Shown: in pieces, positions 11,345 to 20,900 of the stretch | How the letters are laid out: each line of letters begins with the position of its first letter | How positions within the stretch are numbered: the first letter of the stretch is position 1 | Origin: Hemileia vastatrix | Taxonomy: Eukaryota; Basidiomycota; Pucciniomycetes; Pucciniales; Zaghouaniaceae | Direction: 5' to 3' | Assembly (NCBI GenBank): GCA_030280995.1 | Contig: JASXTE010000005.1 | Span: forward strand, 35,060,501-35,124,500 | DNA: 64,000 nt | Position numbers and translations under genes: made by a program | The notes under the pieces: generated by a model | Seen by the model: the letters and a program-made list of their open reading frames with translations, nothing else | Database searches by the model: none | Told to the model about the DNA's origin: nothing

Positions 11345-12604
11345 ATGCCTTCCTCACTTTCAAATAGTGATAAATTACATAAAGCAATGACTTTCATGGC
11401 ACTTGAACTGCTCTTGGACTCTGATTCCGATTCTGATCTAGAAGAAGATTTTGTCGTTTTATCAAAAATGGCCAGGAAACGTTACCTTCTTCCCAGAAAG
11501 CCTCAAGTACTTCATACCCCCAAGTACACCATCCAGACACTTCTTAACCTATCTACACCCAGTTTTAGACAGCTGTTCAGGACTTCTCAGGAATGTTTCC
11601 TTAAATTGCTTGAGCTTATTCAGGATCATCCCATATTTCACAATAATTCTCAAAAAGAACAACGACATCCTTCAATTCAATTGGCCATCACACTATGTCG
11701 TTTGGGTTCAAATGGTAATGGAGCCGCTTTGAAACGTTTAGAAAATGTCTTTGATTTAGGGTATGGTTCAGTTAACACTTATAACAAACGATGTATCACT
11801 GCCATCAACTCCTTGGAATCTCAACTTCTCACCTGGCCAACAAAAGAAGAGCGACTTGAATTATCTCAGGTTATGCAAGCAGAGGGCTTCCCAGGATGTA
11901 TTGGTTTTGTTGATGGTACTACTATTTGTTTGAGCCAGAAACCTACTCAAGGTGGAAACAATTACTTCGACTGTAAAAAGAAGTAGATAATTTTTAACTC
12001 CTTTCATTCTCTTTGAAGGTAACACAAACAAATATATCTTCTTTATAGATATTCAATTTATATTCAGCTTATATGTGACGTAATAAAAAAATTTATATCA
12101 TTCTTCGCTGGCTATCCTGGCTCATTTCATGACTCCTATGTCTTCCAAAGAATGCAAAATTCAAATGAACCTGAAAAATTCTTTGATGAAGCTCAGTATC
12201 TTCTTTCAGATTCTGCTTATGTGAATGGAAAGTATGTACTTCCTGCTTTTTGGGGAGCAGCTTCAGAAGACAGTCAAAATGCCAAATTCAACAATCATTT
12301 GGCAAAGTCAAGAGTCCGTATTGAACATTCTATTGGAATCTTGAAAGGCCGTTTTTCTAGTTTAAGGGAATTAAGAAGTCCTCTTAGAAATAAATCTGAA
12401 ATGGAGGCGGTGATCAACTGGATTCTGTGTTGCACTATACTTCATAACCTACTTGCTGACCTCAAAGATCAATGGTTAGAGCTGTATGAAGATGAACAAG
12501 TTGATTCACCTCCGACTATATCCAACACTTCTATTTCTCAATCAACTAGTATAAGGGCGAAAATCCTTCCAATAACACTCCAACATTTTTCAACGCAATT
12601 TTAA
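11345..12604 (+). CDS. PIF/Harbinger (HARBI1-like) transposase, two exons
   Basis: Exon 1 is 11,345-11,982 and exon 2 is 12,049-12,604, separated by a 66-bp GT-AG intron. Joining them keeps the frame and gives about 397 residues with no stop, a normal length for HARBI1-like nucleases. Exon 1 ends in the first catalytic block, with Asp in GFVDGTTI. Exon 2 opens with the conserved AGYPGSFHDSYVF segment, carries the second Asp in LLSDSAY, and the final Glu in SRVRIEHSIG followed by KGRF. These match the DDE order of the family, which cuts and rejoins transposon ends. The start is the ATG of MPSSLS; an upstream non-ATG extension is not needed. It lies inside the Harbinger ends but is cut off from the left end by element A. 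Confidence 0.88.
11983..12048 (+). other. Intron in Harbinger transposase
   Basis: Begins GTAGAT and ends TTTATAG. The reading frame is open on both sides only if this piece is removed, and the join restores the conserved block between the first and second catalytic aspartates. Confidence 0.75.
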
Positions 12605-12980
12605 TTTTTTTCTCTTTCTCTTCAAATTATCAATTTGCATGTATTATTCACTGAGAATGGAAAATTTTTTTGGATATTTTTTTGGTTTTTGAATTTGCTG
12701 TTAAAGTCTTATTTTTTTTTCTCTCTGTGTTTTCTTTCATCAACTCAACATGAAATCGCATATTTTCAGCAAACACATATTTTTTCAGTCACTCAAAGGT
12801 TGGGAAAGAGTTGGAAGGGAAGATTAAGGGTTCCGAGGCATTTTAAATGAAGAAAAGGGTCTGGGAGAGGTTGAGAGGGGTGAAATGGGGATCAAAAGAG
12901 GATGGCATACAATGGGGCTGGGAGGATAGCAAAAGGCATGGGGAGGGAAGACAAGCATGTGTTGATAGAATTGAAAGGGA
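12605..12980 (+). other. Harbinger 3' non-coding segment
   Basis: No gene is seen. From about 12,800 the + strand becomes purine- and G-rich. Confidence 0.5.
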
Positions 12981-13650
12981 TGGAGATTGGTGCAAACAGA
13001 GTGTGAAAATAGGAGGATGAACTCTGTTCTTCGGGCGAAGAACAGAGTTCACTTCCATAAAATATTAGCTGAAACATAGTTTTCAATTCTGTAAAAACAG
13101 TTGTAAGTAATAGAAAAAGTCACTGATTTTTTTTCTATGTAATCCTTGCTTTACGAGGAGACTTTTGTGACGAAGCAGATTTTTGAGTTACCCTTTGAGA
13201 TTTGGAATGTCTGGGAGGCATTATGAAACTGGCACATAACAAGAAAAAAGATTAAAAAGTAGAAGAAATAAGTAAAAAAGAATGTAAACATGCCTGGTCA
13301 AAATATTGAAAATGTTGGAGATTGGTGCAAACAGAATGTGAAAATAGGAGGATGAACTCTGTTCTTCGGGCAAAGAACAGAGTTCACTTCCATAAAATAT
13401 TAGCTGAAACATAGTTTTCAATTCTGTAAAAACAGTTGTAAGTAATAGAAAAAGTCACTGATTTTTTTTCTATGTAATCCTTGCTTTACGAGGAGACTTT
13501 TGTGACGAAGCAGATTTTTGAGTTACCTTTTGAGATTTGGAATGTCTGGGAGGCATTATGAAACTGGCACATAACAAGAAAAAAGATTAAAAAGTAGAAG
13601 AAATAAGTAAAAAAGAATGTAAACATGCCTGGTCAAAATATTGAAAATGT
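12981..13650 (+). repeat. 335-bp tandem duplication inside Harbinger
   Basis: Copy 1 is 12,981-13,315 and copy 2 is 13,316-13,650, almost identical by eye. Each begins TGGAGATTGGTGCAAACAGA and includes a hairpin whose arms are ACTCTGTTCTTCG and CGAAGAACAGAGT (about 13,020-13,048 and 13,355-13,383). In copy 2 the loop base differs (GGGCAAAG), weakening the stem by one pair. Confidence 0.9.
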
Positions 13651-13837
13651 CAGGAAGGGGTGTGTGCTGAGGATTGATGGGTAGGTAGCGAGGAAGGTCA
13701 GTGTGTCACATGTGACAGGGATGGGGTAAGAAATGAAGGGATGTTTTGTGGCCAAAATGTGGTTGTGAAAAAAAACGGGAAAAAAGTGCTGATTTGAGGT
13801 CATAACTGACACCCTTTTTTGAAATAAGTGACTTTTT

Positions 13838-13873
13838 TGCAAAATTTAAGTGCTGATTTGTAAGTGCTGATTT
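13838..13873 (-). repeat. Harbinger right terminal repeat
   Basis: Reverse complement reads AAATCAGCACTTACAAATC, the inverted partner of the left end. It is followed within about five bases by another left end, so 13,838-13,910 forms a long imperfect palindrome. Confidence 0.6.
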
Positions 13874-14092
13874 GGTTTGAAATCCGCACTTACAAATCCG
13901 CACTTAAATTTGACCAAATCCGCACTTAAATTAGTGCGGATTTCCAAAACACACTAGCCCCAATACTGGTGGATTTCAAAATGAAATAAGTCACTTATTT
14001 CACTCAAATCCGCACTTTCTCAACCAAAAGTGCTGATTTCACCATCAAGTCCCATTTCACTGATTTGTCAGCATCATCCCATTCATACGCAG
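13874..14092 (+). mobile_element. Second copy of Harbinger left end (fragment)
   Basis: Matches 1-197 base for base by eye, apart from a 22-bp insertion that adds one more AAATCCGCACTT unit. It is cut by element B at exactly the same base at which element A cuts the first copy, which points to duplication and not to a second independent insertion. Confidence 0.8.
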
Positions 14093-15205
14093 TGTGGTAG
14101 CCTAAAGTTTAGTACGGCACCTAAATATGTAAATGGAGTTATCACGGCATGCAAGATTGGTGTTATTATTTTTTATATAAAAGGGTTTTATTTAATTTAT
14201 TGGAGTTTAAAATATGAAGAAATTGGTCACAAGCGAATGCCTACATGAAAACAATTTATTTTATGGAGAAAACTTATTTTTACGGTCTGAAAAATTTATA
14301 AGTATTAAGTCGAGTCACTCAAGAACCTTGGGAAATTTTCCCAGAATTTTTAATATTTTTCTTATATTTTTAAATGAATTTTAAAGTTTTATAGAAATAT
14401 TTACGTTTTCAAAAATTACTTAACTTTGATGAATTTTCACGGGGTAATTAGAGCTGCGCAGACTACGAAAATTAGTTTGGTATGTAAAGGGGAAGTAGCT
14501 CTATTATGTGTAATGTTTCTAGATTTTTTATTATAGTTTTAAGGTTCTAATTGAGTCCGGAAGTCCGGACGGACTCTGTTTCGACTCCGTACGGACTCCG
14601 TACGGGCTCCAGATTGACTCTGGAAGAGCTCTGGAGGGGAAAACTTAGGCACGTGACTAGGAATACTTAAGCGCTTCTCAAACTCGAAATTGAGAAGGGG
14701 GACACATCATACAGCTTAATCATTAACCACCACGGTCTCATTTTTTATTACTCAACAAATTTAAATAAATTTGTAATACCCTTATAACTTTATATTTTTA
14801 TATTTAAAATTTTAGAAATACTATTCAACAATTTAAATCACACTTCATACAGGGTATCTTTAGAAAGGTCTTCGTCGCTGGGACTTGATTATTGCTGTCT
14901 CATAAAAATTCAAATTATTATAAAAACATAAAAGTCAATCTTTTCAGATCTTTCACTGGTACACCTTAATTGTTGTTATCAGTATTTCTTTTCTCAACAG
15001 CCACTTTTATTTAAATCTCAATAAGCGTTAATTATTTTAGAGTTTCATTATTTTATAAATCAGATCCAAGTAGATTGGTTAGCTTAGTGATTTAGAATTC
15101 CCATTTTGATATTTTTGTTGGAAGGACGGGGTTTTCAGCTAAATCCACATATCTCCTCCGGATTCTGCTTACAGCAAGGCGACTGTAAGAGTTTACCTTA
15201 CCATA
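14093..15205 (+). repeat. 5' LTR of element B (mosaic)
   Basis: The first roughly 480 bp match the 5' LTR of element A with no difference seen by eye. From the CG-rich block onward it follows the 3' LTR of B instead: TTATTACTCAAC, CTTCATACAGGG and TTCGTCGCTGGG, where A has TTATTGCTCAAC, CTTCATATGGGG and TTCATCGCTGTG. A TATA-like box is at 14,174-14,184. Confidence 0.9.
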
Positions 15206-15207
15206 GT

Positions 15208-15225
15208 TGGCGCCCAACGTGGGGT
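15208..15225 (+). other. Primer-binding site of element B
   Basis: TGGCGCCCAACGTGGGG, same as in element A, two bases after the LTR. Confidence 0.8.
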
Positions 15226-15382
15226 TCGATTTCTCTAGCTTTCTTTAAAAGACTTACTTGGATCAAGAACGTTATTAGCCTGCAAGAGGCTTATTTTCTG
15301 GAACTCTAATTGGATTTTTGTTATTGGCCTGCAAGAGGCTTGTTATTTTATCGATTGTTAACGCTTTTCATTACTTATTGGG

Positions 15383-17971
15383 ATGTCTTCTTCTGCTGTT
15401 GCTTCTGGATCTTCTAACCCTCTTACTCCCTCAGTTAGAATTGTTTCTTGGGATGGCCCAAAGTTTGATGGGGAGGAGGTTAAATGGTTCATTAGCAGGT
15501 ATGAAGCTGCTGCTGCTGTTGATGGTGCTTCTCATGTGGATATGGTGAAGCAAGTTAGGTTTTTTATTGCTGATAGGGAGGTGGAAAAAGAGGTTATTGC
15601 TATGCAGGCATTCAAGGACAAGGATTGGGTTAAGCTTTCTAAAGCTATGATTGATAGATGGGGTGTTAGGTTTACTATGATGGACCTCAATAAAATTGTT
15701 GGAGACTGGCAAGCAAAAGGTGGAGTTTCTTCTATGGCTGACTTCAAAAAGCTCTGTGTTCAGTTTGATGAAGTGGTGGAATATCTCATACTGGTGGAAG
15801 AGTTAGTGCATGAGAACCAAGCAAAAGATTTGTTTTGGACAGCATGCAGCAGGGATATTCGTATGGACGTCTTGAAGGATCTTTCAAGAAAAGATTTGAT
15901 GAAGGAACTGCCTAATGGTGAGCAGAAACTGCCGGCTCTGGAGGTTATCAAAGAGAACATTCAGGCCCATCTCAAGTTGTTAGCATTGGACAAATATCAA
16001 GAGTCTTGCACTCAATATGTTAGCAAGGTTAGCGAGGTTTTGGCCGAAAACAACGATATTATGGTCAAAGCCCAGGAGGCCAAGAAGGCTCAAATGGGAT
16101 TACCTGCTGCTAAACTTGAGGGTAATGTGGATAATAAGATGGTCGATCACCTGGCCGATTTAACTAAACAATTAAAAATATTTGTTCAAGAAACCCAGAA
16201 GGCCAATAAGGCCCCAATTGCTTCTTCGTCGACGTCAACTTCTTATCAGTCTAGAGGGTATGAACGTCGAAATTATAATGGCAATAATAATGGTAACCAC
16301 TTCCCAGGCAATGGGAGAAATGGTGGTAATGTTGGTAATGGATATAGAGGTGGCTACGATGAGCCAAAGGTGTGCTCCTATTGTAATAGGAGGGGTCATA
16401 GAGCAACAGTTTGTTTTGCTCTTGATAAGGATATGGATGCTGGGCGAGTTTTATTTGATGGTAAAGTTTATAAATTTCCTGATGGTTCGTTCATCAAGCC
16501 CAGTGATGGACAGTCTCCTTCTGATTTGGTCAGAAGAAGTTTAACGGCTGAAAGAAGAGCCAGATTTGAAGAGGTGACGGATGAAGATGTTAATGCCAAG
16601 GGTGGCAAAAATGGTAATGGTAATGGTGGAAAAGCTGACAAAGGTAAAGAGAAAGAGGTCAGTAAAGCCACATTTTCTACTTCTTTTGGTGGTTTAGAGC
16701 TGGCAACGGTTGCCCAGGTGGAGGGTAGCTGTATGGCTGGCGAATACGATGTTAATGCTGCTAGAAGAGCAGCCGCTACTAAGGCGAAAAGTAGCATTCA
16801 GAGCCAATTGAGGGCTAATCCTGGCAAGGCTAATAACAAAGTGAACCCTTACTCTAAGGACAAGAATTCTAGTGCTCAAACTGCCGCCAACAAATTGAAC
16901 CCTTACTCTAAGGACGAATTATATAAAATGCAGAAGGGGATTGCTGATATGGGGCCCCCTAGTTATGGCAAGTTTGATTTAAATGGTGAGCCTATGCCAG
17001 AGGATGATTCGGATTCTGAGGAGGACGTACCGTTGGCGTCTCTACCCAGACCAAGTTTTAGCGGTCCCATCCCAATGGAGGGTGTAAGAAGGACTAGCGA
17101 TGGATCAGGATTAGTGCAAGAAGCTGGTGACGGAGTTAGGGTTATAGAAAGTGAAGACGGCTCGGTTGGACCTCAAGAGGTACCCAGGGCCAAGGTTGTT
17201 AAATCAAAGGTCCAGTATGAGCAGCCAGTAGTTTCTGGTCAAGCTAATGCGATGGACGCAGTTTTGAATAGGGTGAATCAACTTCAGATTCCCTTATCTT
17301 TGGGGGAGTTATTTACGATTAGTCCGGCGCTTGCTGAAAAGCAAAAGAAGCATTTGACGAGGCGTCGGGTTTCCACTGGAGAGGTGGAATATATTTGTGA
17401 AAATGCTGAAAAGTTTGGGGAAGATATAGATACACATTTTTCCGCTCTCCTGGGTTACCTGGTGGTAACTCTTAATGGTAAAGAAGTAAAGGCCTTGGTC
17501 GATTCAGGGTCTCAAATTAATTTAATTTCATTGGAGCAAGCGACGAGTATAGGCTTGCCAATTAAAAGTGGAACTGGGGGAAACCTCAGAGGCATTGGAG
17601 GGCATGCAACAGAGCTGATGGGTACAGCTGAGCATGTCAGGTTAGGCATTGGTGGATCTGTTGGTAAGGTTCACTTTTATGTGGCCAGAGGAGCAGTCAA
17701 AACTGTTCTTGGTGGTCCTTTTTTGATGGATTTTGAGGCCAGGATAGGGTATCAAGCTGGCATGGGGATTAGTTTGGAGATCACTGGTGAAGATATGCGG
17801 AGGTTACATATGCGGTTAGCGCCTCCTGGAGATGAAGGTTGGGAAACACGGCCAGGGATTACTACTCTGTGCCAGTGTTGTGTTTGCACCAAGAAGCGGC
17901 ATATAAAATGGACGGCTTCTGGTGAATTATGTTTGTTGGAAAGGGATGGATGCCCTCATTTTTTGGGGTAG
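15383..17971 (+). CDS. gag: Gag-protease polyprotein of element B
   Basis: 862 residues from the ATG at 15,383. The N-terminal 230 residues form the capsid-like domain shared with element A. A low-complexity Asn/Gly-rich region (about 285-320) leads to a single CCHC zinc knuckle, CSYCNRRGHRATVC, near residue 330, which would bind the element RNA. A charged linker with two NPYSKD repeats and an acidic DDSDSEED patch follows. An aspartic protease sits near residue 703, with the active site in ALVDSGSQINLIS and a later GGPFLMDF strand. The frame ends TTTTTTGGGGTAG, overlapping pol. Gag, nucleocapsid and protease are thus made as one chain, and a minority of ribosomes would continue into pol. Confidence 0.93.
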   Translation: MSSSAVASGSSNPLTPSVRIVSWDGPKFDGEEVKWFISRYEAAAAVDGASHVDMVKQVRFFIADREVEKEVIAMQAFKDKDWVKLSKAMIDRWGVRFTMMDLNKIVGDWQAKGGVSSMADFKKLCVQFDEVVEYLILVEELVHENQAKDLFWTACSRDIRMDVLKDLSRKDLMKELPNGEQKLPALEVIKENIQAHLKLLALDKYQESCTQYVSKVSEVLAENNDIMVKAQEAKKAQMGLPAAKLEGNVDNKMVDHLADLTKQLKIFVQETQKANKAPIASSSTSTSYQSRGYERRNYNGNNNGNHFPGNGRNGGNVGNGYRGGYDEPKVCSYCNRRGHRATVCFALDKDMDAGRVLFDGKVYKFPDGSFIKPSDGQSPSDLVRRSLTAERRARFEEVTDEDVNAKGGKNGNGNGGKADKGKEKEVSKATFSTSFGGLELATVAQVEGSCMAGEYDVNAARRAAATKAKSSIQSQLRANPGKANNKVNPYSKDKNSSAQTAANKLNPYSKDELYKMQKGIADMGPPSYGKFDLNGEPMPEDDSDSEEDVPLASLPRPSFSGPIPMEGVRRTSDGSGLVQEAGDGVRVIESEDGSVGPQEVPRAKVVKSKVQYEQPVVSGQANAMDAVLNRVNQLQIPLSLGELFTISPALAEKQKKHLTRRRVSTGEVEYICENAEKFGEDIDTHFSALLGYLVVTLNGKEVKALVDSGSQINLISLEQATSIGLPIKSGTGGNLRGIGGHATELMGTAEHVRLGIGGSVGKVHFYVARGAVKTVLGGPFLMDFEARIGYQAGMGISLEITGEDMRRLHMRLAPPGDEGWETRPGITTLCQCCVCTKKRHIKWTASGELCLLERDGCPHFLG

Positions 17972-20900
17972 CAGGGGCTGATCACTGTAATGTTGTAATC
18001 TCTCCTCAGGATGAGATCCCGGATTGCAATAGGTCAGCTCACTTGGAGATAATTCAAGTGGATTCTCAATTATTTTCTGTTAATATTACTTTGGAGTGCA
18101 AATATGTTATGGACTTTTCTATATGTTTATTGGATTTACCCTGTTTTTCTATTAAATTTAAAAATGGTGAAAAAGGCAACATGGGCCAAATTAGGTTGGA
18201 TAAAAATTGGAAGGGTATGTTTGATTGCCTCCAGCAAGAGGTTAAACTGCAATTATCTCCTTCTATTTTGGACCTCCAGCAAGAGGGTAAACTGCGAAAA
18301 TCTTATCTAAATCCGATTAAAAATCTCAGTATAATTAAAACACAAAAAAATAATTTTTGTGAAAATTCAATTCCGGTCCTCCAGCAAGAGGTTAAACTGC
18401 CGACTTTCTTTACGGGTGATTTACTGTTGGATAAGGGAAGCAAAGGTGTCGGAAAATCTGTTTATAAATTAGACGAGGGAAAGGAGAAAAGGGTAAAATT
18501 TAAAAATGAAATAAAATATTTTTCTAATTTTTCTTATTCTGATTCTGGCGATGAAGAAGATTCATTTGATGAAATTTTTAATGGCGATACAAAAGAAAAT
18601 GTTTTACCTCAAGTTAATTTAGATGTGGACGCAGCCAAATATAAGAAGGTAGCAAATAAAGTTCGACCTATTAATGAGCCGCTACCTGCTGAATTAAATC
18701 CACCTTTGAGAAGACCAAGGTTATCAAGAGATCCTTATGAAAGTCCCTTGGTAAAGAATCCGCCTGAATTTTCTGAGACATCAAGAATCACTTTTGAGAG
18801 ACTGGGTGTTGTTAATTTTGGACCTGATGGTTGGTTGTCTGGAGAAGAGAAGAAGTTGTTGTTGGATGTGATGGTCAAGCGAGAGAAGGCCATTGCTTTT
18901 GTAGAAGAGGAGAGGGGTGTGTTGAAGCATTCCTATGGGGAGCCTTACAAGATTCCTGTGGAATGTCATGAACCGTGGCAGCAGAAACCGATTCCTATTC
19001 CGGCTGCATTAAAAGAAGCCTATATTGAAGTTGTCAGAGAATGGATACGCACTGGACTGTATGAGCAATCAACGTCAAGTTATTCTAGTCCTGTATTTTG
19101 TATCAAGAAACCGAATGGAAAGCTTAGAATTGTTCATGATCTTAGGGAATTAAATAGGGTTACAATAAAGGATGCTGGGATACCACCTAGTGCTGAGGAG
19201 TTTGTTGAAGTGTTTGCAGGGAGAGTGTGCTATGGTTTGGGAGATATTATGGGTGGATATGATGAGAGAGAGTTACATCCGGACTCAAGGCCTCTCACTA
19301 CATTTGATACGCCACTTGGACGTTTACAGTTAACAAGATTACCTCAAGGAGCAACAAATTCGGTTGCAGTTTATCAAGCTCAGATGGCTTGGATCCTTCA
19401 AGATGAAATTCCACAATATGCTGGAATCTTTATAGATGATGGAGGAATTAAGGGACCAACAACCGACTATGATAACCAGGTGTTGGAAGAGAATCCCGGG
19501 ATACGCAAATTCATTTGGGAGTTTGCAATTACTTTAGAAAGAATCTTGTTTCGAATTGAAGAGGCTGGTTTAACTATTTCAGGTTCAAAATTTTCATGTT
19601 GTGTGCCAGCCTTAGAAATATTAGGCCATGTGGTATGTAGAGAGGGTAGGATTATGTCCAAGAAGAAAGTTAACAAAATTCAGTCCTGGCCAAGACCCAA
19701 GAATACGACCAAAGTTAGAGGGTCTTTAGGCGTTTGCGTATATGTTAGAATGTTTATCAAGAACTTTTCTTCATTGGCAGCTCCATTGAGACGGTTAACG
19801 AGAAAGGATGCAGACTGGGAGTGGGATGAAGAGTGTGAGAAGGTGTTTGTGAAGTTGAAGGAGGTTGTAGGGAAGGATTTAGTCCTGCACAAGTTAGATT
19901 ATGGAAAAGATGCTGGTAGAATTTATTTAGCAGTTGATTCAAGTCAGGTGGCAGCTGGGGCGGTTTTGTCTCAGATGGATAAAGCTGGTTACATCAGGCC
20001 AGTTAGGTATGAATCTGTAGTATTTACTGAGGTTGAATCAAGATATTCTCAACCAAAATTGGAATTATGTGGTGTGGCGAAAATACTGAAGAAACTTCAG
20101 CATATTTTGTGGGGGCAACATTTTGAGTTGCAAGTGGATGCGAAATCGTTAATCCAGATGATTAATTCCCCAAGTTTACCGAACGCACCCATGACGAGAT
20201 GGGTAGCTTTTATTCAACATTTTTCATTTGATTTAGTTCATAAGCCTGGCAAGACTTTTACTATGCCAGATGGTTTATCAAGGAGACCACCCACTGAAGA
20301 AGATTCAGACTCAGAAGAGTTCGATGAAGATATACCTATTATCAAAGCCAGCACTAAAGGAGCTGAAGACTTTCCATACCTCCCCCATGAGGTTAAACTG
20401 GCAGGACTATTGTGTTTAGATTATGATGATGATGACCTCCACCAAGAGGATAAACTGGAAAATAGTTTTTATGTTAAAAAAGGTGTTGAAAAAGGTGTAG
20501 ATAAATTCGGCAGAGAGGAGGTAGAAGAAGATGTGGTGTATGTAGAGGAAGATGGATTGGTAGTGTGGGATAGTAGTAAATTAAGGAATGGTGTATATGT
20601 TGGAGAATTAGAGAATTTAAATAAAAAGGTGGATAAAGAGAAAGAGGTATTTTTGAATACGGTTTTCGAAGGATCCAAAGGTTCAGAAGAAAAACGTCGA
20701 CATAGCTCGATTAAAAATTTATTTAGGGGTCAACGATTATTGGCTCATTCATGTGCAGGTGATATTGGTGATAGAGAAGTCCCTATTGATGTTATATTAA
20801 TCGATTTTCAAGATGAAGTCTGGGGTCAGACTGGTTTTTATTTTTTGTTAGTCAAATATTTGTTGACTTTAGAGAGGCCAGAAGATTGTGAAGACGATGA

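Larger units (their letters stand above)
1..13873 (+). mobile_element. PIF/Harbinger DNA transposon, interrupted by Gypsy element A
   Basis: The left end (1-197) and the right end (near 13,838-13,873) carry inverted copies of the same roughly 30-bp pattern. On the left it is AAATCCGCACTTACAAATC, repeated within the end; on the right it is the reverse complement with AAATCAGCACTT. A PIF/Harbinger transposase lies at 11,345-12,604. Removing element A (198-11,264) leaves about 2.8 kb, an ordinary size for this superfamily. The usual 3-bp TTA/TAA target duplication could not be placed, because the right end is followed almost directly by another left end. A Myb/SANT accessory gene, usual in Harbinger elements, was not seen, so mobilisation would need a partner encoded elsewhere. 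Boundaries are approximate to several bases. Confidence 0.6.
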
